Shown here piece by piece: positions 52,525-61,902 of a stretch of DNA of 64,000 bases. Each line of letters starts with the position of its first letter. Position 1 is the stretch's first letter. The notes under the pieces were generated by a model that was not told the origin of the DNA, did no database searches, and saw only the letters and a program-made list of their open reading frames with translations. A program made the position numbers and the translations under genes. The stretch is from CAZSDU01 sp964429135 (GTDB taxonomy: Bacteria; Bacteroidota; Bacteroidia; Bacteroidales; FEN-979): positions 1 through 64,000 of the forward strand of contig CAYSAU010000007.1 in NCBI GenBank assembly GCA_964429135.1, given 5' to 3'.

Positions 52525-54492
52525 CTACGAACGACCTAATTGGCGAAATCCTTTAATGATGATATTCAGGTCGTTGGTGAGTTTATAATCCCTCGCGTAC
52601 AGCATATTAATCCTGGATGTGGCTTCTTCCGGTACATTTTGATTGCGGAATGCATCAAGGGGGGATAGAATTCCTTGCTTTATGGATGGTAGTCTTTTTA
52701 TATCTGATTCGGAGAGCATGGTATAGCCAACCCATGATTTGATGGAAAACAAAACCCTGAAAATATTTTCCAGGAGTGTTAATGGATTTTTGACAAAAAA
52801 GAGGAATACCGGGTAAAAAATGAGTAGTACTAATGAGACCATGACATCAAGAAGACGTTTGTTCCTACGGTTCGATTTTTTAGTAATTGCATTTATATCG
52901 ATTACATACAGATCTCCTGAAGTGTTGATGGAATTGCTCCCGATGATGGAAAGGCTTTCCGGAGGCGCGATTTTATAATCAACCTGTTCTTCTTTAAGTT
53001 CCGACATCTTATCAATGATCACCTGAGCCGGGACATCCTTGGCACAGAAAATCACCTCATCTATTTTATGAATGGTAATGATTTCTTTGATTTGTCCGAG
53101 ATATCCGATATACCCATTCAGATTTCCCCGGTGATGGAGATAACTAACCAGCCCTATGAAAGCAGGATTGATAGCAGTTTTTTGGAGAAGTTCGGAAACC
53201 CTTTCAGCCTCCTCTTTTTCACCCACAATAATGAATCGTTTATTTTTTTCAGAATTAAGCCTGAAACCATTGAATTTTAAGATGTGCAGCAATAAACGTA
53301 TAGCCAGCATGGAAATTATTCCCCAGGCAGCACCCAAAAGGATTAAGGCGCGGGAAAATCGGTAATTTTCACTCAGTAAGCTGTACAGTACCAAAATAAT
53401 GAGGGTCCCTGTTAACATCCCGAGCGTCAATTTACGTAGTCGGACAGGTTTGTCATAACCTCCGTTGAAAAATACACAAAGAAGCCATATGAGGATATAA
53501 ATCGGTACAACGATCCAGATGAAAGCCTGTGGATAATGACCTCCTTCAGGAAAGATAAATACGCGTTCCCAATACCCCCTGATGAAATTAATCCCGCCGA
53601 AAATCATGAGGGCATCTAAGAGGGGCAGCAACAATCGGGTAGCAAAACGGTTTATAATTGAAAAGAAGGCACGGAGATATATAGCGAAATTGATCATGAG
53701 TGAAAAAGAACGTGCATTTTGCCTAGAAAAATGTTTTTTTGCAAAAATGATCATGGCATGATAGAACATGAACACATAATTGATGCTGCTTTTTTTTGTG
53801 CTTTCCCCCTTGTAATGGATAATCCTTGTTTCCGGGAAATAATAGTTTTTATAACCGGCCTGGGTGATACGATAGCTCAAATCAATATCTTCACCATACA
53901 TAAAAAATGCTTCATCAAGCAATCCGATTTCATCCAAAACTTTTTTCCGAAGAAGCATGAATGCACCTGCGAGGATATCAATCTGATGAATTTTATCCTT
54001 ATCCAGGTAGCCCAGATGATACTTGCTGAAGATTCTTGATTTCGGAAATAAGGTCGATAGTCCGAAAATTTTAAAAAAAGAAACGGAAGGGGATGGGAGA
54101 CCACGTTTGCTTTCAGGTAAAAATTTGCCTTTCCCGTCTATCATTTTTACCCCCAATCCTCCGGCTTCAGGATGTTCATCCATGAATCTGAGGGATTTAT
54201 GCAGGGTGTCATCCTCGACAATCGTATCCGGGTTCAGCAATAAAATGTATTCTCCATTCGCTTTCCGTATAGCCTGGTTATTGGCTTTGGAGAACCCTTT
54301 ATTGTCTTTGTTTTCGATAAGGTAAACCTCAGGGAATTTATCCCTGACCATCTTCAGCGAACCATCAACCGAGTTGTTGTCTACGACAAATATTTCTGAT
54401 TCAATGCCAATGGTTGCTTTCTGAACGGAATGCAAGCATTGTTCAAGGAAATATTTGACGTTATAGTTAACAATGACAATCGAAAGTTTCAT
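52525..54492 (-). CDS. GT2 glycosyltransferase fused to a sugar-phosphotransferase-like membrane region
   Basis: A 655-residue fusion. Residues 1-250 are a family 2 glycosyltransferase (IVIVNYNVKYFLEQCL, VVDNNSVDGS, LLLNPDTIVE, MYGEDIDLSYRI). Residues about 265-410 hold several membrane helices, then a Rossmann-like region (RFIIVGEKEEAERV), and a C-terminal stretch starting KRLLDVMVSLVLL, the first helix of polyprenyl-phosphate glycosylphosphotransferases. The catalytic KFRSM-type block of that family is not visible, so the last part may be inactive or divergent. Probable role in surface glycan assembly. Confidence 0.8.
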   Translation of the reverse strand: MKLSIVIVNYNVKYFLEQCLHSVQKATIGIESEIFVVDNNSVDGSLKMVRDKFPEVYLIENKDNKGFSKANNQAIRKANGEYILLLNPDTIVEDDTLHKSLRFMDEHPEAGGLGVKMIDGKGKFLPESKRGLPSPSVSFFKIFGLSTLFPKSRIFSKYHLGYLDKDKIHQIDILAGAFMLLRKKVLDEIGLLDEAFFMYGEDIDLSYRITQAGYKNYYFPETRIIHYKGESTKKSSINYVFMFYHAMIIFAKKHFSRQNARSFSLMINFAIYLRAFFSIINRFATRLLLPLLDALMIFGGINFIRGYWERVFIFPEGGHYPQAFIWIVVPIYILIWLLCVFFNGGYDKPVRLRKLTLGMLTGTLIILVLYSLLSENYRFSRALILLGAAWGIISMLAIRLLLHILKFNGFRLNSEKNKRFIIVGEKEEAERVSELLQKTAINPAFIGLVSYLHHRGNLNGYIGYLGQIKEIITIHKIDEVIFCAKDVPAQVIIDKMSELKEEQVDYKIAPPESLSIIGSNSINTSGDLYVIDINAITKKSNRRNKRLLDVMVSLVLLIFYPVFLFFVKNPLTLLENIFRVLFSIKSWVGYTMLSESDIKRLPSIKQGILSPLDAFRNQNVPEEATSRINMLYARDYKLTNDLNIIIKGFRQLGRS

Positions 54493-54545
54493 GAAAACAG
54501 CATGAATGAGTTTGTAAAGTTAAGATTTATGAATTAATTTCAACA

Positions 54546-55130
54546 CTAAAATGCACCGGCTTCGATCATCTGAACCACCTTTTCAATGGCCTGATCTTCT
54601 CCTTCCGGATCATAAGTTGTTTTCAGGTTGTAACCAAATAAAGAAGCCAGGGTTTGAAAAATAAACGCGGTAAAGCCCCCCCGGAGTTCCCTGACAATTT
54701 CAAAAGAAGAGTTGCCTGTTTCCCGGTAGATTAATTTGATCAGAATCTTACCTTGTGAAAACGTAAGATCCCTGATATCATTCCCGAACTCGTCTTCAAG
54801 TTCTTTTTCGGCCATTTTTGTAAAGTTCTTTCTTTCCTTTTCATTACTCATCCCTTCCAGGATTTCTTTGTACTTCCTGAGCTTAATGCCGGCAAGTTTG
54901 GCATAAGGATAAACTTTTCTGACATTGTATACGAGTTTATCATAGCGGGATGCTTCCCTTTTCGAGGCGAACTGCATGACGGGAAAAATAACGACTGCGT
55001 TGACATCCAGCAGAGGGATAGTGTCATTTCCGAGGATCTTGGCGGGAACGATAATTTTTACCGTATCCTGAGCTGATGCGACAGCGATTAGGAATGAAGT
55101 CAAGACAAGGGTCAGCATTCCTTTTTTCAT
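54546..55130 (-). CDS. DUF4294 family exported protein
   Basis: A 194-residue Bacteroidetes-specific protein with a signal peptide (MKKGMLTLVLTSFLIAVASA) and the core YDKLVYNVRKVYPYAKLAG and FSQGKILIKLIYRETGNS. Function unknown. It lies between a glycosyltransferase and clpX. Confidence 0.82.
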   Translation of the reverse strand: MKKGMLTLVLTSFLIAVASAQDTVKIIVPAKILGNDTIPLLDVNAVVIFPVMQFASKREASRYDKLVYNVRKVYPYAKLAGIKLRKYKEILEGMSNEKERKNFTKMAEKELEDEFGNDIRDLTFSQGKILIKLIYRETGNSSFEIVRELRGGFTAFIFQTLASLFGYNLKTTYDPEGEDQAIEKVVQMIEAGAF

Positions 55131-55154
55131 GGATGCGCCATCTGGTTAAACACT

Positions 55155-56390
55155 TCAGGCAACTCTTAACCGGGCCATACTTGTATTCTGGAATTTCTCC
55201 TCGACAAATTCCCGGTTTACTTTCAGGCTTTTTGTGCTTCCTTTTGAGGGTAGGTCAAACATGGAATCTGTCATAATTCCCTCTAGGATGGAACGCAATC
55301 CCCTGGCTCCCAGTTTATATTCAATCGACTTGTCCACAATAAAGTCCAGGGCAGCTTCATCAAAGCTAAGTTTAATATTATCCAAATCAAACAACTTGGT
55401 ATATTGTCTGACCAGGGAATTTTTTGGTTCCGTCAGTATCCTTCTCAGGGAATCATGATCAAGGGCATGCATAAAAGTGATGATGGGTAATCGACCCACA
55501 AGCTCCGGGATCAAACCGTAAGCTTTCAGATCCACGGGTGAAATATACTGGAGAATGTTCTCTTTGTCTATGTATTCCCGCTTTTTATCAACTTTATAGC
55601 CGATTTTATTGGTTTGAAGCCTGGCAGCAATTTTTTTATCGATGCCATCAAAAGCGCCACCGGTAATAAAGAGGATGTTCTGGGTATTGATCTGTATCAG
55701 TTTCTGTTCAGGATGTTTTCGCCCTCCCTGTGGAGGAACGTTCACAATAGAACCTTCAAGCATTTTAAGCAATGCCTGTTGTACGCCTTCACCGCTGACA
55801 TCCCTGGTAATGGATGGATTATCACCCTTTCGGGCAATTTTATCAATTTCATCGATAAAAACAATACCTCTTTCGGCGGCAGCAAGGTTATAATCAGCAA
55901 CCTGAAGCAACCTTGTCAGGATACTTTCCACATCTTCTCCTACATAACCTGCTTCAGTAAGGGCTGTGGCATCGGCAATACAGAAGGGGACATTTAGTAA
56001 GCGGGCAATGGTTCTGGCCAGAAGCGTTTTTCCGGTCCCCGTTTCTCCAACGAGGATGATATTGGATTTTTCAATTTCCACGTCCTCTTCTTGGGCTTTC
56101 CTGACGTGGGCAATCCGCTTGTAATGATTGTAAACGGCAACGGCAATAACGCGTTTAGCTTCTTCCTGACCGATCACGTATTGATCCAGAGAATGTTTGA
56201 TTTCAGCAGGTTTTAACAGCTTGAAATCGGGGTTTTCCTTGTTTCTGGCAACCGATAGCTCTTCATCCAGGATGATCTGTGCTTGCTGGATACAACTGTC
56301 GCAGATATGCGCATTAATACCGGCGATCATTACCCTGGTTTCATGTTTCCCCCTGCCGCAAAATGAACATTTTTCTCCTGATTTTGCCAT
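55155..56390 (-). CDS. clpX: ATP-dependent protease ATP-binding subunit ClpX
   Basis: A 411-residue AAA+ unfoldase: zinc-binding N-domain (CSFCG and CDSC), Walker A GETGTGKTLLA, Walker B IVFIDEIDKIA, and the RKGDN and ELVGRLP motifs. It feeds substrates to the adjacent ClpP; the gap to clpP is four bases. Confidence 0.95.
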   Translation of the reverse strand: MAKSGEKCSFCGRGKHETRVMIAGINAHICDSCIQQAQIILDEELSVARNKENPDFKLLKPAEIKHSLDQYVIGQEEAKRVIAVAVYNHYKRIAHVRKAQEEDVEIEKSNIILVGETGTGKTLLARTIARLLNVPFCIADATALTEAGYVGEDVESILTRLLQVADYNLAAAERGIVFIDEIDKIARKGDNPSITRDVSGEGVQQALLKMLEGSIVNVPPQGGRKHPEQKLIQINTQNILFITGGAFDGIDKKIAARLQTNKIGYKVDKKREYIDKENILQYISPVDLKAYGLIPELVGRLPIITFMHALDHDSLRRILTEPKNSLVRQYTKLFDLDNIKLSFDEAALDFIVDKSIEYKLGARGLRSILEGIMTDSMFDLPSKGSTKSLKVNREFVEEKFQNTSMARLRVA

Positions 56391-56394
56391 ACTA

Positions 56395-57075
56395 CTAATG
56401 GATATTATCTTTTTTCGAACGTGTCAGAATCTCATCGATCATCCCATATGACTTAGCTTCCTCAGAGGTCATCCAGTAATCACGGTCAGCATCCTTAAGA
56501 ATTTTCTTATAGGATTGTCCCGAATGCAAGGAAATGATCTCATAAAGCTCTTTCTTGAGTTTTTGAATTTCCCTTGTGGTAATCTCTATATCCGATGCCG
56601 GACCTTCCGCGCTCCCCATGGGTTGATGGATGAGTATCCTGGAATGTCTGAGTGCAGTTCTTTTTCCTTTTTCACCGGCACACAATAAAATTGCACCCAT
56701 GGAAGCAGCCATTCCGGTGCAAATGGTGGCGATATCAGGTCCGATATATTGCATGGTGTCATATATCCCCAATCCTGCATAAACTGAACCTCCTGGTGTG
56801 TTCAGGTAAATCTGTATGTCTTTTTTGGAATCAACGGACTCCAGAAAGAGAAGTTGTGCCTGAATGATGTTGGCGACATAGTCGTCGATGGGAACGCCAA
56901 GGAAAATAATGCGATCCATCATAAGACGTGAAAAAACGTCCATGGTCGCAATGTTAAGTTGTCGTTCTTCAATAATGGTGGGGGAGATGTAATTCCCGTA
57001 GACGGATTTGTACTTCTCCAGTGTCAGACTGCTGATTCCACGGTGGTGGACAGCATATTTCGAAAATTCATCCAT
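56395..57075 (-). CDS. clpP: ATP-dependent Clp protease proteolytic subunit
   Basis: A 226-residue serine peptidase with catalytic Ser in GMAASMGA, His in ILIHQPMG and the later Asp. An upstream in-frame start would add 38 low-complexity residues that overlap the His-rich tail of tig in another frame; MDEFSKYAV at 57075 is chosen. Gene order tig-clpP-clpX is classical. Confidence 0.94.
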   Translation of the reverse strand: MDEFSKYAVHHRGISSLTLEKYKSVYGNYISPTIIEERQLNIATMDVFSRLMMDRIIFLGVPIDDYVANIIQAQLLFLESVDSKKDIQIYLNTPGGSVYAGLGIYDTMQYIGPDIATICTGMAASMGAILLCAGEKGKRTALRHSRILIHQPMGSAEGPASDIEITTREIQKLKKELYEIISLHSGQSYKKILKDADRDYWMTSEEAKSYGMIDEILTRSKKDNIH

Positions 57076-57088
57076 ATTGATTTTTTTA

Positions 57089-58252
57089 TTATTCTGAGTT
57101 CTGGTCGGTTGGTGATTCATGTTCATGATTATGTTCATGATGGTGTTCATGAGCATGTTTGGCTGAAGCCTCCTGAATGAATTCTTCATAGCTGACCTGC
57201 CTTGTTTTCATCCCCAGCTTTGCTTTGAATAATTCTAGCATGCGTGCATTATATAATTGATCATTGATACGTTGTACCTGTTCTTTGTTTTGCATGAATG
57301 CATCCACAATGGAATCATACCGTGTCTGAATTTCGGGGTCTGAATTTTCAAGATTCACCTGACGCAACATAAAAGTCCGGATATAATTCCTGATATCTTC
57401 ATCTTTGACCTCGATTTTGTTTTCCTGGATGATTTTATTTTCAATCAGTTGCCATTTTATGGATTCGGTAAAAGACGGATAATTCTTCTCGATTTCTTCC
57501 GGAGAATACTTACCCTCATTACTTTCAATTAACCAGCGTTTCATAAAAATGTCGGGTAGGGGAATGTTGGTTTGCTTGACGAGCGTTTCGGTTGCCTCAT
57601 TGAAAAACATCTTGTCTGCTTCAGCAGCAAAACCATTGCTGGCATCCTTTCTCACCTGCTCTCTGAAATCCTCCTCAGTCTGAATATCCATTCCGGGATA
57701 AACCTGGTTATAGAAATCAGGGTTCATTTCTGCGGGTTCAGTTTGTTGGGTCTCTGCATTGGGTTCCGCTGATTCAGTAACAACTGGCTTGCCGAACCTT
57801 TTTCGGGTATCTTCAATATATTTGTCGACCATATCATTGCTGACCATGATTTCCAGGTATTCCACTTCAGTATCGTTGGAGAGCGGAATGGTAAAATCAG
57901 GGGACAGTCCCAGATCGAAATAAAATTCGAATGCCGTCTGATGTTCAAAATCGATTGGATTGCTTTTTTCTGTGTTTGGTAAGGGATGGCCCAGAATATC
58001 GAGTTTTTCATCCCTGATATAATTCATCAGGCTTTCGGAAAGCAGTCTATTGACTTCTTCAGCCAATATTGATTTTCCATACATTTTTTTGATTAACCCT
58101 GTAGGGACATGACCTGGCCGGAATCCCGGGATGTTAGCTTTCCGTTTATGATCCAAAATGACTTTTTCCACTTTTTCATTATAGTCAGAAGGTTCAATTT
58201 CGACTTTAACAATGGCAGTAAGTTCAGCTGTTTTTTCTAAGCTAATGTTCAT
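57089..58252 (-). CDS. tig: Trigger factor with a His-rich C-terminal tail
   Basis: A 387-residue ribosome-associated chaperone. The ribosome-binding domain includes the GFRPGHVPTGLIKKMYG-type signature (about residues 41-58). The central PPIase domain is divergent and contains a Glu/Pro/Thr-rich insertion, and the C-terminal helical domain is present. The last 25 residues include KHAHEHHHEHNHEH, with eight His in 14 residues, resembling the metal-binding tail of SlyD. Confidence 0.9.
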   Translation of the reverse strand: MNISLEKTAELTAIVKVEIEPSDYNEKVEKVILDHKRKANIPGFRPGHVPTGLIKKMYGKSILAEEVNRLLSESLMNYIRDEKLDILGHPLPNTEKSNPIDFEHQTAFEFYFDLGLSPDFTIPLSNDTEVEYLEIMVSNDMVDKYIEDTRKRFGKPVVTESAEPNAETQQTEPAEMNPDFYNQVYPGMDIQTEEDFREQVRKDASNGFAAEADKMFFNEATETLVKQTNIPLPDIFMKRWLIESNEGKYSPEEIEKNYPSFTESIKWQLIENKIIQENKIEVKDEDIRNYIRTFMLRQVNLENSDPEIQTRYDSIVDAFMQNKEQVQRINDQLYNARMLELFKAKLGMKTRQVSYEEFIQEASAKHAHEHHHEHNHEHESPTDQNSE

Positions 58253-58306
58253 GAATATTCATTTAACAGTTAATTTTTTCCGGGTTATGGCCGGGAATCA
58301 TACATG

Positions 58307-58388
58307 TGCGGATGAAGGGACTCGAACCCCCACGCCCTGAGGCACAAGATCCTAAGTCTTGCGCGGCTACCAATTACGCCACATCCGC
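58307..58388 (-). tRNA. tRNA-Leu (TAG anticodon)
   Basis: A class II tRNA with acceptor stem GCGGATG/CATCCGC, an anticodon loop CTTAGGA giving TAG, a long variable arm, and T loop TTCGAGT. CCA is not encoded. It lies upstream of tig on the same strand. Confidence 0.92.
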
Positions 58389-58410
58389 CTCTGACCCCAT
58401 AACGGCTGTG

Positions 58411-58418
58411 CAAAGATA
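58411..58418 (-). promoter_or_regulatory. -7 element of the tRNA-Leu promoter
   Basis: TATCTTTG on the minus strand, 22 nt upstream of the tRNA, matches TAnnTTTG. The -33 match is poor. The rest of 58389-58625 is AT-rich with nothing else recognised. Confidence 0.45.
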
Positions 58419-58625
58419 AAGATAATTTCAGTGCATCGGTAATTATAGTCCCATTGGATTTTCTAAAATGATTATTGCTGATTTCAGAAAATGATTAGCA
58501 TGAGGTTTACCATCCTCCCAATTTGTCATTAGTTCAAGCAAAAGGATCAAGCTGAAATATTATAGGGAAGATTTCGTTAAAATGTCAGGGGGTATATTCC
58601 CTCTTGGGTTAAGGTATTTGTATAG

Positions 58626-60122
58626 ATGATCTGGAAAAAGAAAAGTTTTCAGTATATTCTATTATTTCATTTCATGTTTTTTTCTGTTGTCTGCACGGTC
58701 ATCGGACAGGATATGACAGGATTGGTTCTGGGGAATTATTCCGGGATTAACAGTGTACAGGTCAATCCAAGCGGGATGCATAACTCTAAAACCTATCTTG
58801 ATATTCAGTTCCTGGGTGTGGATTTATTTCTTCAGAATAATTTTCTTTATCTGGATAATAAGGATTACCGGTTTTTAAATTTTTTTAAACCGGGATATGA
58901 ACTGCCAGTTCATACCGAGGATTATGGAACTGAAGAACGAACATTCTATGTTTATCACAATAAGCGTGTAAAAAATATATTTTCCAGCATCAGGATAAAC
59001 GGACCCGGTGCCATGCTGATCTGGGGTAATCATGCTTTTGCAATTACCACGGCAGCCCGACAGGTCGCCTCCATCTACAAAGTTCCCTATGACCTGGCTA
59101 ATTTTAGTTACCTGGGCTTAAACTTCAAGCCTCAGCAGAATATCAATTATCAGGATAAGAAACCTTTTTCCGTTGCTGAACTGGCCTGGGCAGAGATTGG
59201 CCTTAGTTATGCATATACTTTTTATGCACGAGGATTCAATAAAGTATCTGCCGGGATTTCGGCACGAAGGCTTTTTGGGATTGCCGGTGGATATGTTTTT
59301 TCACGTCAGTTGGATTATATAGTGATTGACGATTCTACACTAAATGTCAAAAACTTTGATGCAGATATAGGATTGGCTATCCCTGTAGATTATGGCAATA
59401 ATTTATCCCAGGCAAATCAATGGGTTAAAGGAGGTGGATTTGCATTTGATATAGGCCTTACATACGTACGTACAGTCAAGAGTCTGCAAAGAGATTACTT
59501 CCCTTCTTTATGTGCTCAGCGCTATGATGATTATGAGTACAGAATTGGGATTGCATTGATCGATATCGGAGCCATTCATTTCAGAACCAATGCCAGGAAA
59601 TATCGGATTGATAACCGGGCTTCATACTGGGATAACCTGACCAGCTTCGAGTTTAGGGATATCAATCAACTCATGGACACCGTCAGTTATAAATTTTATG
59701 GCGATAACCAGGAAGCTTTAGTAGCCGACCAATTTTATATGTGGTTACCTACAGCCTTCAGTTTCCAATTTGATTATCATTTCCGAAAAAACTGGTATGT
59801 TAATGCCAGTCTTATCTATGGCATTCCCTTGAGTCGTAATGCGGTCGGAAGACCAGCCGAATTGTCCATCACTCCTCGTTACGAAACCCGGAATTTTGAA
59901 GTGAGTCTTCCGGTTTCATTGTACGACTGGTATCTGACAAGAATAGGTTTGGCTTTTCGTGTTTATGGATTTACCATAGGAACTGATAAACTGGGTGGTT
60001 TTTTTAACCTGAATGATTTTACCGGACTGGATCTGTACTTTTCGATCAAGTTGTTTTTCAATAAAGGTAGATGCAGGGGGGGGAAGGAAACTCCATGCGG
60101 AAACCTTGAATTTAAACCATAG
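58626..60122 (+). CDS. DUF5723 family outer-membrane-like protein
   Basis: A 498-residue protein with a signal peptide ending near VIGQ, then the family opening TGLVLGNYSGINSVQVNPSG, and many amphipathic beta strands, suggesting a beta-barrel in the outer membrane. It ends in a short Cys-containing basic tail. Function unknown. No operon partner. Confidence 0.78.
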   Translation: MIWKKKSFQYILLFHFMFFSVVCTVIGQDMTGLVLGNYSGINSVQVNPSGMHNSKTYLDIQFLGVDLFLQNNFLYLDNKDYRFLNFFKPGYELPVHTEDYGTEERTFYVYHNKRVKNIFSSIRINGPGAMLIWGNHAFAITTAARQVASIYKVPYDLANFSYLGLNFKPQQNINYQDKKPFSVAELAWAEIGLSYAYTFYARGFNKVSAGISARRLFGIAGGYVFSRQLDYIVIDDSTLNVKNFDADIGLAIPVDYGNNLSQANQWVKGGGFAFDIGLTYVRTVKSLQRDYFPSLCAQRYDDYEYRIGIALIDIGAIHFRTNARKYRIDNRASYWDNLTSFEFRDINQLMDTVSYKFYGDNQEALVADQFYMWLPTAFSFQFDYHFRKNWYVNASLIYGIPLSRNAVGRPAELSITPRYETRNFEVSLPVSLYDWYLTRIGLAFRVYGFTIGTDKLGGFFNLNDFTGLDLYFSIKLFFNKGRCRGGKETPCGNLEFKP

Positions 60123-60127
60123 TGAAT

Positions 60128-61237
60128 TCAGAATTCAGACGATCTCACATCGAGTGCATCCCTGAGCGCATTACCGATAAGCATAAATGCAAGGACCAGC
60201 AACATGATGGCGAGACCAGGAAGAATAGCCAGATAGGCATAATCCAGAATGATATATCCATAATTTTCCTTGATCATACTCCCCCATGAAGGCACAGGGG
60301 GTTGGACACCAAGTCCCAGAAAACTTAACCCTGCTTCCATCAGGATCGCGGATGCAAAATTCGCAGCAGAAATAACAATGACTGCAGCCATGACATTGGG
60401 TAAAATATGGTGGATGATGATCCTCATATCAGAAAATCCCAGAGCTCTCCCGGCCTCAACAAATTCCTTTTCGCGGAGACTTAAAACCTGACCCCTGACC
60501 ACTCTTGCCACTTCCACCCACATGGTCAATCCGACGGCAACAAAAACCTGCCAGAATCCTTTTCCCAAGGCAAAAGTTATGGCAATCACAAGTAAAAGGG
60601 TAGGGATAGACCAAACCACATTGATAAACCAGAGAATGACATTGTCAATCCAGCCTCTGTAATAACCGCCGATGGCTCCGATAAAGATACCTAAAATGAG
60701 TGAGATAACAACAGAGATGAATCCGACCGAAAGACTTATCCTAGTTCCGATGATTAATTCGCTGAGGTAATCTCTCCCGAAGCGGTCGGTACCTAACCAA
60801 TAGGTCCTGTGCTCAAATCCGACAAGTTTATTGTTTTGCATACGGTTCCAGGGCGCATTGGGAAAGGGAGGATTTGAATAATCCTGATATTGTACGGTAT
60901 CTTTTTTAAATTGATAGGATTGAACCGGGATATAGGTATAACCGGATTTGTTGCCTGAGATCATGATAGAAAACCAAGACTTCTTTTCAATTTCCTGGCC
61001 TGTTTTGACTTTAAGTAATGTAACGCTGGTTCCGGGTTTTTTCAGGCCAAGCTCAAGGTGTTGCTCATTGGCAAATGGAGAATTGTCCGGTGTGACCAGG
61101 TACCCAAGAAGAGCAATAAGGGTGATAAGCGCAAGAAAAATAAGGGAACCCATACCAAGTTTATTCCTTTTAAATTTCTTCCAGGCAAGGGCTGACAGTG
61201 AACCCGAAGTGATGTATGTCCGTCGACGAAAAAACAC
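60128..61237 (-). CDS. Peptide/nickel-type ABC transporter permease (OppC/DppC-like)
   Basis: A 369-residue inner-membrane permease. The N-terminal TM (about 30-50) is followed by an unusually long periplasmic segment of about 120 residues, then the BPD transport domain with five helices and the EAA loop (FVEAGRALGFSDMRIIIHHILPN). It pairs with an OppB-like permease and ATPases not present here, so it is a single-gene part of a dispersed peptide importer. Confidence 0.87.
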   Translation of the reverse strand: MFFRRRTYITSGSLSALAWKKFKRNKLGMGSLIFLALITLIALLGYLVTPDNSPFANEQHLELGLKKPGTSVTLLKVKTGQEIEKKSWFSIMISGNKSGYTYIPVQSYQFKKDTVQYQDYSNPPFPNAPWNRMQNNKLVGFEHRTYWLGTDRFGRDYLSELIIGTRISLSVGFISVVISLILGIFIGAIGGYYRGWIDNVILWFINVVWSIPTLLLVIAITFALGKGFWQVFVAVGLTMWVEVARVVRGQVLSLREKEFVEAGRALGFSDMRIIIHHILPNVMAAVIVISAANFASAILMEAGLSFLGLGVQPPVPSWGSMIKENYGYIILDYAYLAILPGLAIMLLVLAFMLIGNALRDALDVRSSEF

Positions 61238-61258
61238 GAAGCAGAAGGATAGTGATTT

Positions 61259-61288
61259 TTGACAAAGTTAATTTTTTTTGTACTTTTG
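61259..61288 (+). promoter_or_regulatory. Promoter of tRNA-His
   Basis: TTG (61259-61261), a 19-nt spacer and TACTTTTG (61281-61288), 14 nt before the tRNA. Confidence 0.65.
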
Positions 61289-61302
61289 CCAAACTTTACA
61301 TG

Positions 61303-61376
61303 GTGGTCGTAGCTCAGTTGGTTAGAGCGTCAGATTGTGGCTCTGAAGGCCGTGGGTTCGAATCCCATCTTCCACC
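61303..61376 (+). tRNA. tRNA-His (GTG anticodon)
   Basis: Cloverleaf with anticodon loop TTGTGGC and T loop TTCGAAT. G at 61302 can serve as the His-specific G-1 opposite C73. The acceptor stem GTGGTCG/CTTCCAC has two non-pairs (U5-U68, C6-U67). I recall similar tRNA-His in Bacteroidetes but cannot confirm. CCA is not encoded. Confidence 0.88.
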
Positions 61377-61379
61377 CAA

Positions 61380-61407
61380 AGGCTGTTGTCTGACAACAGC
61401 CTTTTTT
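61380..61407 (+). terminator. Intrinsic terminator of tRNA-His
   Basis: A stem of about 9-10 bp, AGGCTGTTG/CAACAGCCT, with a short loop and then T6. It overlaps the last codon of the convergent smpB and has only a weak T-run on that strand. Confidence 0.85.
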
Positions 61408-61855
61408 ATATTCTGTCCATTTCCCTCTTGATTTCCTTTTGTTTCAGGGATTCCCGTTTGTCATAAGCATGTTTACCCCTGGCCAGGGAAATGTTTAGTT
61501 TAGCCCGGCCCTCTTCATTGATAAAAAGTAAAGTCGGTACAATGGTAAACCCTTTGTCTTTGCTTTTTGTCTGGAGCTTTTTCAGTTCCCTTTTTTTAAG
61601 CAATAATTTCCTGTCCCTTTTAGGCTCATGGTTATAATGGGAACCCATGGTGTATTCAGCAATGTGCATGTTTCGGACAAAAAGCTCATTCCCTGTAAAA
61701 GTGCAATAAGCATCAACGATTGAAGCCTTACCGTCTCTGATCGATTTGATTTCCGTTCCGCAAAGCTGGATCCCCGAGGTATATTCCTGGATAAAAAAAT
61801 ATTCATGGGAAGCCCGTTTATTCTTTATGTTGATTTTTTTTTCCATAAATCCCAT
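61406..61855 (-). CDS. smpB: SsrA-binding protein SmpB
   Basis: A 149-residue partner of tmRNA in trans-translation. It has NKRASHEYFF, the GTEIKSIRDGKAS block, and the C-terminal basic tail after ARGKHAYDKRESLK. An alternative ATG lies three codons downstream. The ssrA gene is not in the window. Confidence 0.95.
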   Translation of the reverse strand: MGFMEKKINIKNKRASHEYFFIQEYTSGIQLCGTEIKSIRDGKASIVDAYCTFTGNELFVRNMHIAEYTMGSHYNHEPKRDRKLLLKKRELKKLQTKSKDKGFTIVPTLLFINEEGRAKLNISLARGKHAYDKRESLKQKEIKREMDRI

Positions 61856-61902
61856 GCAAGATTAGGATTTTTCCTTCAATTTTAAACCATTCCCAGTAAA
61901 TT

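Noticed and set aside
57076..57189. N-terminal extension of ClpP rich in Met/Asn
   Set aside because: This is the out-of-frame reading of the repetitive His codons in the tig tail; ClpP proteins start near MDEFSKYAV.
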